From Verrucomicrobiota bacterium (lineage in GTDB: Bacteria; Verrucomicrobiota; Verrucomicrobiia; CAIQCK01), in contig JACRJX010000015.1 in NCBI GenBank assembly GCA_016235595.1, positions 370,669 through 434,668 on the forward strand: a DNA stretch of 64,000 nt, written 5' to 3'. The translations under genes were made by a program, and so were the position numbers. The notes beneath the pieces were generated by a model. It was not told the DNA's origin. It saw nothing but the letters and a program-made list of their open reading frames with translations, and searched no databases. Positions 9,639 to 17,695 of this stretch are shown in pieces (the first letter of the stretch is position 1; every line of letters starts with the position of its first letter).

Positions 9639-10748
9639 ATGAGAACACTGCGGCACATAGTGGTTGGAGCAACGCTGGCTTGCGCTCTGAGCAGCGAGGG
9701 CGCTGACTATGCCGGGTGGACGGTTGGCCGCAACGCGGACGGCTACGGCACCATCCTGCGGACGACCGACAGCGGCGCGACATGGACGCGCCAGGGCGCT
9801 CCCGGACAGATCGCCGACGCGGCCATGTCGGGCGTTGCCGCAGTGGACGCCCAGACGGCATGGGTGGTCGGCTATGCCGCCGGAGGATATGGAACCATCT
9901 ATCACACGACCGACGGCGGGCTGATCTGGGACCGGAAGGGGTCGGCGGCCCAAGTGCCCAACACCTCGTTGCTGAAGGTCGCCACCTTCGGAGACAACAA
10001 CGTCTGGACTGTGGGCAACGGCACAATTCTGCACAGCGGCGACGGCGGCGCCACGTGGACGAACCAGATTCCTGCCGGCTATGAAAGCATTACACTCCAA
10101 GGTATCTATACGCCCGATGGCGTCAACGTGTGGGCGACTGGAGAGCCTTTGGACGGTTACGCGACGATCCTGAAGAGCAGCGACGGCGGTCTGAGTTGGA
10201 CACGGCAGAGCGGGGGCGACGTTGCTAATGCGAACCACCTCCTTGGCATCTCAGCGGCTGACGCGAACACGGCCTGGGCCGTGGGAGGGAAACCCAACGA
10301 GAATGGCTACATCGCATTACACACCACCGACGGAGGTACAACGTGGGACCAACAGCCGGGGGTTCTCGGAATCCAGGACGCCAACGAAGTCTGCGCCGTG
10401 AACAGCTCCGTGGTCTGGTTGGCCTGCGACGGCACTGTCTATTGGTCCACTGACGCTGGGGCGAGTTGGGGTAGCAAGCCGATAGGCCCCTTTACTCTGG
10501 GTATCAGTGCCGTGAGTTCCGAGCAAGCGTGGGCCGTGGTTGGCGGTGTGAAGGGGGAGATCTGGCACACGTCCGACAGCGGCACTACGTGGCAAGAGCA
10601 AGGTATTGCGGGCACGACGTTGGCCAGCTTGGAAACTGTTTCCTTCTCGCGCGACGCGGTCCCGGAGCCTTCAAGCGCGGTGCTACTGGCCGTCGGCTCA
10701 GCCGCGGTGTTGGGCCGGAGTCGCCGGCGATCATGTAGATGTTTGTGA
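9639..10748 (+). CDS. PEP-CTERM protein with YCF48/BNR-type beta-propeller repeats
   Basis: After a signal peptide the protein consists of about seven repeats of roughly 45 residues, each with a variant of a TTDGGxTW signature (TTDSGATW, TTDGGLIW, HSGDGGATW, SSDGGLSW, TTDGGTTW, STDAGASW, TSDSGTTW). Such sequences form a beta-propeller like Ycf48 or sialidase-type BNR proteins. No catalytic site is evident. The end has VPEPSS, a hydrophobic stretch and RSRRRS, a PEP-CTERM signal. ATG 9639 is preferred over GTG 9630 because GAAG lies eight bases before it. It sits between the two phosphoesterase paralogues; its stop overlaps an upstream alternative start of the second one. A structural or binding role at the cell surface is an inference. 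Confidence 0.7.
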   Translation: MRTLRHIVVGATLACALSSEGADYAGWTVGRNADGYGTILRTTDSGATWTRQGAPGQIADAAMSGVAAVDAQTAWVVGYAAGGYGTIYHTTDGGLIWDRKGSAAQVPNTSLLKVATFGDNNVWTVGNGTILHSGDGGATWTNQIPAGYESITLQGIYTPDGVNVWATGEPLDGYATILKSSDGGLSWTRQSGGDVANANHLLGISAADANTAWAVGGKPNENGYIALHTTDGGTTWDQQPGVLGIQDANEVCAVNSSVVWLACDGTVYWSTDAGASWGSKPIGPFTLGISAVSSEQAWAVVGGVKGEIWHTSDSGTTWQEQGIAGTTLASLETVSFSRDAVPEPSSAVLLAVGSAAVLGRSRRRSCRCL

Positions 10749-10762
10749 ACCGAGTCCTGTCC

Positions 10763-11887
10763 ATGAAAACGAAACTGATTGCGAGATTTGTTGTATGGGT
10801 GACCTCGTCTCTCCTGTATGCGCCGACGCTGCAGGCCGACTGGTCCTTCGCCATGCTGGGCGACACGCGGGGCGATCGCACCAACACCAGCACTGGAGTC
10901 AGCCCGCATTTGCATGCCATCGCCGAGAAGATCGCCACACTGAGTCCCAATCTGGTGTTGGCGTGCGGCGATCTGGTCAATGGCAATGACGTGCCGACGG
11001 GTTCTCCTCTGGAAGACTATACACTTCAGTTCGACTACTGGAAAACGGCCATGCAACCCGTCTTCAACTATACCGCAAACACAGGTATTCCCATCTACCC
11101 CGTGCGCGGCAACCATGAGAACTGCGACAACGAGGGTCCGACCGTCGTTCACTTGAAGGAGGATTATTACAACGCTTTTAAGAACTACGTGCCGCTCAAC
11201 GGCCCAAACTACGGTTCGACCAACGACCAGATAGGTTTCAGCTACTCCTTCAGCTACAACAACGCCACCTTTGTCGTTGCCGACCAGTATTTCTATTACA
11301 ACCAGACGGACCTGGAGGGATATCACGATTTGGATCGGTCGTGGGTCACCCAGCAGTTCCAGCAGGCAAACTCGGCCTACGAAGTCTTCATGGCCCATGA
11401 GCCGTTTTTCCAGACAGAGGGCGGTGGAGAGGGCGAGCGTTTCTTCGGCACCAACGCCGCCGGTTTGGAAGTTCGCGCGGATTTCTGGAACGCGCTGGGC
11501 ACCAACGGCGTCCAACTCTACCTGACCGGTCACATCCACAACGAGACCGTCGCCCGCACGACCAACGAATACGGGAACGCTATCATCCAACTGATGGCGG
11601 GCAACGGCGGAGCGCCTGTGGACCCGGTTGGCACCGATTATGAACCCGGCGTAGAGATGCTCTACACCAACGCCAATTACGGCTTCTCGCTGGCCACGGT
11701 GGGGGACACCAACATGACGATCCAATACTATTCGCTCAACACGAACGATAACAGTTGGACAGTGGCGAGCTACGTCACCCAGATTCCGGCGAATCAGCTC
11801 GTTCCAGAAGCTTCATCTGCCATCCTGCTTGCACCGGCCATGATGGCATTGATGGTCGGTCGTTTCCGGAGACGTCGAAGGAGCTGA
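10763..11887 (+). CDS. PEP-CTERM metallophosphoesterase, copy 2
   Basis: Paralogue of the gene at 8402-9556, colinear over its whole length, with the same metal-site motifs (MLGDTRGD, ACGDLVNGN, RGNHENC, MAHEPFF, TGHIHNE). The third motif has GNHE instead of GNHD, and the fourth changes HVPIF to HEPFF. The C-terminus is VPEASS, a hydrophobic stretch and RRRRRS. I chose ATG 10763 because it aligns with the paralogue's start (MKTKL against MNTKW); an in-frame ATG at 10739 overlaps the end of the preceding gene. The copies are diverged enough that the duplication is not recent. Exported phosphatase or phosphodiesterase activity is predicted, substrate unknown. Confidence 0.8.
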   Translation: MKTKLIARFVVWVTSSLLYAPTLQADWSFAMLGDTRGDRTNTSTGVSPHLHAIAEKIATLSPNLVLACGDLVNGNDVPTGSPLEDYTLQFDYWKTAMQPVFNYTANTGIPIYPVRGNHENCDNEGPTVVHLKEDYYNAFKNYVPLNGPNYGSTNDQIGFSYSFSYNNATFVVADQYFYYNQTDLEGYHDLDRSWVTQQFQQANSAYEVFMAHEPFFQTEGGGEGERFFGTNAAGLEVRADFWNALGTNGVQLYLTGHIHNETVARTTNEYGNAIIQLMAGNGGAPVDPVGTDYEPGVEMLYTNANYGFSLATVGDTNMTIQYYSLNTNDNSWTVASYVTQIPANQLVPEASSAILLAPAMMALMVGRFRRRRRS

Positions 11888-11923
11888 TTTTCCGTTCCGG
11901 ATGTGTCGGCCAGTCGGCGTCTA

Positions 11924-13111
11924 TCACGCCGGGGCGCCCAGGAATCCCTCGTGGTAGAACACGGGCTTGTAGCCGTGTTCGGTCACCCAGCGGATGGCGG
12001 TGTCCAGCCGTTGGGCATGGTCGGGAATGTAGCGCACGTAGAATGGCCAGAAGTATTGCTCGTGGGTGAAGAGGTCCATGATCTCGGCGGTGTTGGGATC
12101 CTTCGAGAGCGGTTCCAGCGTGGCGGCAATGCGGTCAATCGGCGTGGAGTTGCAGACAATATCCACACGCGAGAAGACGATTCCGCTTTGAAAATCCTTC
12201 CAAGCGTCGTGCCGACCCACGTAGTCGGAGATGACGTCGTCGAAACGATAATTGACGTCGTAACGGCCATTGGGCATGCGGAAGTAACCGCTCAACGCGC
12301 GGATGCCGCGCTTGAATAGCGGCTTGAGCGATTCCTGCCGCGTCATACCCCAGTGGATCACTGTTGGCGGAGCGTAGCTTTGCGCGCCCGCGAAACGATG
12401 TATCTGCTCGGCCACCTTGTCCAAGTCCTCCAGCAACTTCTTCGGTGGCGTATCCTGATACGGCCGGTCGGGCTTGTTGGCGTAGGCGTGGAAAGCGAGC
12501 TTGAGCCAGTTCGAGCAATCCCGCCATTCGGCTTTGTAGCGATCAGGGAACTGCGAGATATCGAAGCCGTCTTCCGTCGTATAATAGATGTTGATGGTGA
12601 ACTTCACGCCATACTTCTTGTGCAGGTCGCGCAGCATCGCCATGTAGAAGCAGTCGAATAACGAGCTGTAGCTTTTCTGGAAGATGTCGCGGAGGAAGAA
12701 GCTGTTGTCATCGATGGAGAAACGGTAGCGGGGAAACGAGTGTCGGTCCCAAACCACGCGCACGCGATCCTCGTGGCGGCCTGAAGCGCCCTTGATGGTG
12801 GCTGTGATGTTGGTCTCGCGATCGCGCAGCACGACTTCGGCTGTGAACTTTTCCCCCTGGCGTTCCGCTTCCTTGCCGCCGACGAGGACGCGGTCGCCCT
12901 CCGGCGCCTTGCCGGAAACGCGGATGCGCAGTCCACGGTCAACCGCCGTGCCATGCCGGTGGTTGAGCACAGCGCCGTGGAACGGCTCCTCGATCTTCAA
13001 CGGCGAGGCATCGGCTGCAAGTGCGGCCAGGGGTTCTCCGAGGACAAATCCGGCGGCGCCCAGCGCGCCGGCTGCCAGAAAATCACGTCGTCCGATGGAT
13101 TGGTTCTTCAT
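11924..13111 (-). CDS. Tat-exported polysaccharide-deacetylase-like protein
   Basis: Starts with a Tat signal (GRRDFLAAG, then an Ala/Gly-rich hydrophobic stretch to about residue 33). ATG 13111 has AGGAGG about eight bases upstream, a strong site, so the longer TTG/ATG forms upstream are rejected. Residues about 40-115 form a beta-sandwich-like region. From about residue 125 the sequence YRFSIDDNSFFLRDI resembles the beginning of a NodB-like barrel, with KLAFHAYAN and VIHWGMTR further on, as in the WbmS-like/DUF polysaccharide-deacetylase relatives. The classical HxxxH zinc motif is not obvious, so true deacetylase activity is uncertain. Expressed alone, convergent with the PEP-CTERM phosphoesterase gene, 36 bp away. 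Confidence 0.55.
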   Translation of the reverse strand: MKNQSIGRRDFLAAGALGAAGFVLGEPLAALAADASPLKIEEPFHGAVLNHRHGTAVDRGLRIRVSGKAPEGDRVLVGGKEAERQGEKFTAEVVLRDRETNITATIKGASGRHEDRVRVVWDRHSFPRYRFSIDDNSFFLRDIFQKSYSSLFDCFYMAMLRDLHKKYGVKFTINIYYTTEDGFDISQFPDRYKAEWRDCSNWLKLAFHAYANKPDRPYQDTPPKKLLEDLDKVAEQIHRFAGAQSYAPPTVIHWGMTRQESLKPLFKRGIRALSGYFRMPNGRYDVNYRFDDVISDYVGRHDAWKDFQSGIVFSRVDIVCNSTPIDRIAATLEPLSKDPNTAEIMDLFTHEQYFWPFYVRYIPDHAQRLDTAIRWVTEHGYKPVFYHEGFLGAPA

Positions 13112-13332
13112 GGTTTCGGCCTCCTGATGGCGATGATGCTTTTTGGTGCCATTATTCAAACTTCACATTGGCGCGTGAGGACAGCGTATGCTGGCAGCCA
13201 CTGCGACTCAAGTCGGAAGCTGTGTTCTCGCGTTGCCAGCGTTTCACCCTCGGAGTTTCCTGACAGCAAGACACATACTCTTTCTTGCCAAGGAAGCAAT
13301 GGACGCTACCATCGAACTGCGCAAAGACCCGT

Positions 13333-15048
13333 ATGATTCATATGACCAGAGAACGAAGCAGGATGTTCCTGCAGGAGTGCTTAACATTCTTGAATCAACA
13401 TGCGCGGGTTGTGTTCTTGATCGCGACGATTTGCTTGGGTGTCCTCATCGTTTATCCCCGCCACAATTTCGTGCAGTGGTTCGATCCGGGCGACCACGGC
13501 CGGGATTTGTATGGCTTCGAGCGCACGCTTCACGGTGAGATTCCTTACAGAGATTATCACTGGGTGTATGGGCCTCTGATGCCATTTGTTTATGCGGCAT
13601 TCTGCGGAATTTGGGGCTGCCATATTTCCAGCGTTGTGCTTGGCAAGCTTTTCTTCAATGTGCTGGCGGCAGTCTTTCTCTATCTGGCTGTCTCCGAACT
13701 GCTGGTTCCCTTTGCCGCCTTTCTTGCGGCCGCGTGGTTCCTGGCAGTTTTTCCGGAGTTTTTCTACACCTACAATCATATAGCGGGCATTGCCATGATG
13801 CTGGCGGTGCTTTGGGCGATCTTCTCATACATCAAGACCTCCAGGTTGCGTGACGCCTATTGGGGACTGCTGTGGGGGGGCATTCTCGGGCTGATCAAGC
13901 TCAACTTTGGGATCGTGGCGGTGGCGATGTGCGTGCTGGGCGTGATCCTGACGGACCGGTTTAAGAAAACACCGATGGGGAGAACCAAGGCGCTGTTTTA
14001 CGTGACCGCTGCCATATTCCTTCCACTGCTGACCTGCGCGATCTACGGGTGGTTTCTCCAGGGCCTGTCCATCGTGGAAATCCGGCAATGCCTGCCCTAT
14101 CTAAGCGACGACGAACCGCACGTCATGAATCCCTTCGTGGCGTTGGTGAGGCTTATTGACTTCATCGGGTTCAGGATTCGCATCGACGCGATAGAAGCGT
14201 GCATGGATGCCATCATTGGCTATTCGGTCATTCGCACAGTCTATCTGCTGGCTGCACGCAAGATCGAGCCGGACCGCCGGGTGCCGCTGGTGCTGGCGCT
14301 TGTCGTGTCAGCGGTGTTCGGCGCGGCCAACCTCCACGAGTATCTGAGAAGCGGCGTGGGCTACCGCTTGTTGTGGAGCCAGCCGTTGAGCATCGTGCTG
14401 AGTTTCGTGGTGATTGACACTGCCTTCGGCGGAGCGAGCAAGCTGATCCGGTTTCTGGTGCGGCTTGCCATTGTGATGATGGTGGTGGTGGCGTTTGCCA
14501 CCGGGCTTCAACGCATTAACGCGCAAAAAACGCCCGCTCATCTCCTGTCTGCCAGACAGGAGAACATCTATCTCGGCAACTCGCCGGAGTGGATTCAGAC
14601 TGTGGAGGCGGCGACAGCGCGGCTGAAGAAGGAGTTGAAACCCGGCGAACGTTTCCTCGCCATCCCTTACGAACCTCTCTACTACTATCTGACAGAAACG
14701 AAGAGTCCCACGCAGTTGCTGATTTTCTTCGAACACATCAAGATCACTCGTGAGCAGGAACAATCCATCATCCGGGACCTGGAACGTCACAACGTCAACT
14801 ACGTACTCTTGGCCAACCTCTGCAAATCCAAGGAATACGGGTTCGGGATCTTCGGCAAGACTTACTGTCCGATCCTCGGCCGCTACGTCGAGGAGAACTT
14901 CGCGCCGATCGCCAAGTATGGAGATTGGGTCAACGAGCCGATGTGGTCGTGGAACCACGGCGTCATGATTCTCCGGAGGAAACAGCCGATGGGCAATGCG
15001 GCTGTGTCACCGGACAAAGCAGCTACTTCGCGCCCCGCAACGCCTTGA
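13333..15048 (+). CDS. Polytopic GT-C-like membrane glycosyltransferase
   Basis: About 570 residues with ten or more predicted membrane segments. The first extracytoplasmic loop has WFDPGDHGRDLYGFERTLHG, the place where GT-C enzymes (PMT/ArnT/PIG-M type) keep acidic catalytic residues; YRDYHWVYGPL follows. The soluble C-terminal part from about residue 405 contains alternating helices and strands. It probably transfers a sugar from a lipid carrier to a cell-surface acceptor. The start is uncertain: ATG 13333, 13342 and 13363 are all in frame, none with a good ribosome binding site, whereas the best site (AAGGAAG) precedes ATG 13299 in a different frame. The 3' end overlaps the convergent ceramidase-like gene by 26 bp. 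Confidence 0.6.
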   Translation: MIHMTRERSRMFLQECLTFLNQHARVVFLIATICLGVLIVYPRHNFVQWFDPGDHGRDLYGFERTLHGEIPYRDYHWVYGPLMPFVYAAFCGIWGCHISSVVLGKLFFNVLAAVFLYLAVSELLVPFAAFLAAAWFLAVFPEFFYTYNHIAGIAMMLAVLWAIFSYIKTSRLRDAYWGLLWGGILGLIKLNFGIVAVAMCVLGVILTDRFKKTPMGRTKALFYVTAAIFLPLLTCAIYGWFLQGLSIVEIRQCLPYLSDDEPHVMNPFVALVRLIDFIGFRIRIDAIEACMDAIIGYSVIRTVYLLAARKIEPDRRVPLVLALVVSAVFGAANLHEYLRSGVGYRLLWSQPLSIVLSFVVIDTAFGGASKLIRFLVRLAIVMMVVVAFATGLQRINAQKTPAHLLSARQENIYLGNSPEWIQTVEAATARLKKELKPGERFLAIPYEPLYYYLTETKSPTQLLIFFEHIKITREQEQSIIRDLERHNVNYVLLANLCKSKEYGFGIFGKTYCPILGRYVEENFAPIAKYGDWVNEPMWSWNHGVMILRRKQPMGNAAVSPDKAATSRPATP

Positions 15049-16378
15049 CCATCGCCACGGCTCTGCGAACGATGATCGCCTCCGCGCCAGGGCCAACAGC
15101 GCTGGCACCGACTTCGTAGCCGCCTTCCGGGTACGCTGCCGCGTGCGGGATGTAGCCGCCACCCCAATGTGAGTAGCCGCACGTCCAGATGTGTGAGTGG
15201 GTTCGTTTGCTCCAGTCGGCCAGTTCGCGTTTGATGCGCAGGCCGATCTCCGAGCACAGTTCGCCCTGGCCGAAGATTATGTAGATGTCGCCAATGCGCA
15301 GCACGGCCAGTTCAATCTCGCGTGTCTGCTTCGAGTCCTTTGCGGGAATTGCGACCTTGGACCGCGATTTCTCCGGGAGCGGTTTTGCCTTCGCAGACGA
15401 CGCTGGCGTCCGGACGCCGCGATCCACATCCGCCGCTACCTTTAGAGGTAACGCCAGCTTCTCGCTCACACCCACCAAAGGCGTCGGTTTGCCGGGCGGC
15501 GCTGCCACGGGTTGCAGCGGCACACATGCGGCACTGACTACGTCGCGACCGAGTTGGTGGCCCAGTTCTGTGAGCATCTGTTTCCCATCCACCAGCACAT
15601 AGCCGAACTTGCCGTTCGCGGTGGCGATTCGCGGTCGCACGTCGCCGCCGAAACCTTGCAGGAACACGGGCTGGCAGTTCGTGAATGCGGCGGCGATCCA
15701 TTCCCGGGCGGGGCCGGGATAGTCGGGGCTGATCTCGTAGCCGCCCATCGTCACCGGATGACAGGTGTAGCCGAAAATGAGCGCGCGAACTTCGTTGGTG
15801 CCGCCGAGCACGCGCAGCACGGGCACGTCCATGTCGATCCGCTTGCGCGGTTCCGGGGCGATGCCGGCGACTTTGCCATTCTTGCCGACTTGGCGGCGGT
15901 TGAGACCCACGAGCGACTGGCCAACGGTGTAATCAAGCGTCGCTGCCTTCAGGTTGGCTACGGCGGCCTCGACGAGGTTGGAAGTTCTCGCCGCAAACAA
16001 ACCCAGATAGTCGGCGTTTCGGCTGCTGAAGGATGGCCCGCAGTGCGTGTGTGAGGAGTTCACCATCATCTGGTGCGGCGGGATGCCAAGTTTTTCCGCT
16101 GCCTCACGGATGCAGGCGAGTTGCTGCGTGCTGATATAGCACACGTCCAGCGCCATCACGCCGGCTCGCGTGCGACCGTTGTCAAAGACAACGCATGAAG
16201 CGCTGAGGTTCTTGAACACGCCGGTGGAGGGTGACTTGCGCCCAGCATAGCCATGCATCCACACCGGGCCTGTCGGCGTGATGTCCACGGTGGCGACACC
16301 GACTTTGAGAGGCTCGGTGGCGAGGATGGCAGAAGCGGCAAGAAACCAGACGGTCGCGATTGCGAGGCGGGCTTTCAT
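15023..16378 (-). CDS. Neutral/alkaline ceramidase-like secreted hydrolase
   Basis: A 451-residue protein with a signal peptide (about residues 1-20). It matches the neutral/alkaline non-lysosomal ceramidase superfamily: VGVATVDITPTGPVWMHGY near the start, the metal-binding NSSHTHCGP region, FGYTCHPVTMG, then FLQGFGGDVRPR. Proteobacterial and eukaryotic members cleave the amide of ceramides, but Verrucomicrobiota and Planctomycetota carry many paralogues of unknown substrate. The C-terminal domain is shorter than in characterised ceramidases. Residues 285-345 form a charged, low-complexity insert. It is divergent from the exported CinA-like gene with a 70-bp shared upstream region. Confidence 0.75.
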   Translation of the reverse strand: MKARLAIATVWFLAASAILATEPLKVGVATVDITPTGPVWMHGYAGRKSPSTGVFKNLSASCVVFDNGRTRAGVMALDVCYISTQQLACIREAAEKLGIPPHQMMVNSSHTHCGPSFSSRNADYLGLFAARTSNLVEAAVANLKAATLDYTVGQSLVGLNRRQVGKNGKVAGIAPEPRKRIDMDVPVLRVLGGTNEVRALIFGYTCHPVTMGGYEISPDYPGPAREWIAAAFTNCQPVFLQGFGGDVRPRIATANGKFGYVLVDGKQMLTELGHQLGRDVVSAACVPLQPVAAPPGKPTPLVGVSEKLALPLKVAADVDRGVRTPASSAKAKPLPEKSRSKVAIPAKDSKQTREIELAVLRIGDIYIIFGQGELCSEIGLRIKRELADWSKRTHSHIWTCGYSHWGGGYIPHAAAYPEGGYEVGASAVGPGAEAIIVRRAVAMVKALRGAK

Positions 16379-16448
16379 AGTGTCTCATTATGACAGAACA
16401 AACGCCCGTGTTGAAGCCCAGACTTGAATCCGGCATAGTGGCGGCATC

Positions 16449-17690
16449 ATGAGATTTCTGCTTCCGCTTCTGCTCGGGGTTGCCTCGTTGAATGCCGCCG
16501 AGGCCAAACCGCCGCTCGACTACAGAATCGTCATCACCGGCGAGGAATTGCTGCGCGGCGTGTTTCCTGACGCACATACCGCTTTCGTCACGCGCACGCT
16601 CCACGCGCTGGGTTGCCACTGCGTCGGCTCAACGACCGTGGACGACAAAGTGGCTGATATTCAGGAAGCCGTGCGCACGGCGGCCCAGAAGGTGTCCCTG
16701 GTGATTGTCACCGGCGGCCTTGGCCCGACCGTCAATGATGTGACGCGTGACGCGCTGGCGCAGTTGACTGGCATTGCGCTTCACGAACAGGCCGACGTCC
16801 TGGCGGCAATGGAGAAACGTCTCAAAACTCCACGTGACGAAATTCGTCCAAACCTCCGCCGCCAGTCGATGGTGCCGACGCGTGGCACGTATTTGAAGGC
16901 CTTCGCGGGCACCGCCGTTGGCCTCGTGTTCGAGTGGAACGACAAGGTCATCGTTGCGTTGCCGGGCCCGCCGCGCGAACTGCAGCCGATGGTGAAGAAC
17001 GAACTGGCGCCGTATCTGAGCCGGAAATTTGGAGTCCGAGCGCCTGGCAGTTCCATCACGTTGAGGTTTGTCGGCATTGGCCAGTCGCTCATTGACCAGA
17101 CCATGAGCCAGCATGTGCCGTTGCCGGCGGATGTCATCGTTGGGTCGCAGTTCGAAGGCGGTCGCGTGGACTTCACATTCATGCTGCCCGGCAACGGCCC
17201 GGAGCAAGAAGCGCGGCTGAAACAGTTGGCCGTGAAGATTCGCGAGCAGCTTGGCGAGTATATCTACGCCGAAGGCGAGACGACGCTGGAACAGCAGGTC
17301 GCGCAAACGTTGTTGGCGCGGGGCGCGCAGTTGACGTTGGTCGAGATTGGCACTGGCGGGAGGCTCGCGGCAAGTCTGTCTGGATTACCGGAGACGGCGC
17401 GGTTGTTGAAGGGTGCGCACGTTGCGCCGAGCGGAGAGGCGATGCAGCAACTGTTGAAATCAAACAGCCGCGAGTTGAAAGCCTTTGCTCAAGCTGACAA
17501 CAGCGATTGGACCATTGTTGTCGGAGGCATTGATGTTGATAGCGGCGGGGCGCGCTCTTGCAGCGTGTTGTTCCGGTTGGGCGGCGAGCGATGGGAGTCT
17601 GTCCGCGTGCCGGTCCAGGGTTCTGGCGAAACCGCCCAAGCGAGCATGGTTACGCACATTTGGGACCGGCTGCGGCGGTTGTTGAAGTGA
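16449..17690 (+). CDS. Exported CinA-like protein with degenerate C-terminal domain
   Basis: CinA proteins normally are cytoplasmic, with an N-terminal MoCF (molybdopterin-binding-like, ADP-ribose pyrophosphatase) domain and a C-terminal PncC nicotinamide-nucleotide amidase domain. Here residues 1-19 are a good signal peptide (MRFLLPLLLGVASLNAAEA). The MoCF part is intact: ITGEELLRGVFPDAHTAF, VTGGLGPTVNDVTRDAL and ALPGPPRELQPMV. The C-terminal part starts about residue 275, but the hallmark ESCTGG of PncC reads EIGTGG, so the catalytic serine is absent, and this half is poorly conserved. Length (413) is normal for CinA. Location would be periplasmic if the signal works. Function is therefore unclear. 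It is convergent with the sulfatase gene, five bases apart. Confidence 0.8.
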   Translation: MRFLLPLLLGVASLNAAEAKPPLDYRIVITGEELLRGVFPDAHTAFVTRTLHALGCHCVGSTTVDDKVADIQEAVRTAAQKVSLVIVTGGLGPTVNDVTRDALAQLTGIALHEQADVLAAMEKRLKTPRDEIRPNLRRQSMVPTRGTYLKAFAGTAVGLVFEWNDKVIVALPGPPRELQPMVKNELAPYLSRKFGVRAPGSSITLRFVGIGQSLIDQTMSQHVPLPADVIVGSQFEGGRVDFTFMLPGNGPEQEARLKQLAVKIREQLGEYIYAEGETTLEQQVAQTLLARGAQLTLVEIGTGGRLAASLSGLPETARLLKGAHVAPSGEAMQQLLKSNSRELKAFAQADNSDWTIVVGGIDVDSGGARSCSVLFRLGGERWESVRVPVQGSGETAQASMVTHIWDRLRRLLK

Positions 17691-17695
17691 GAGGA

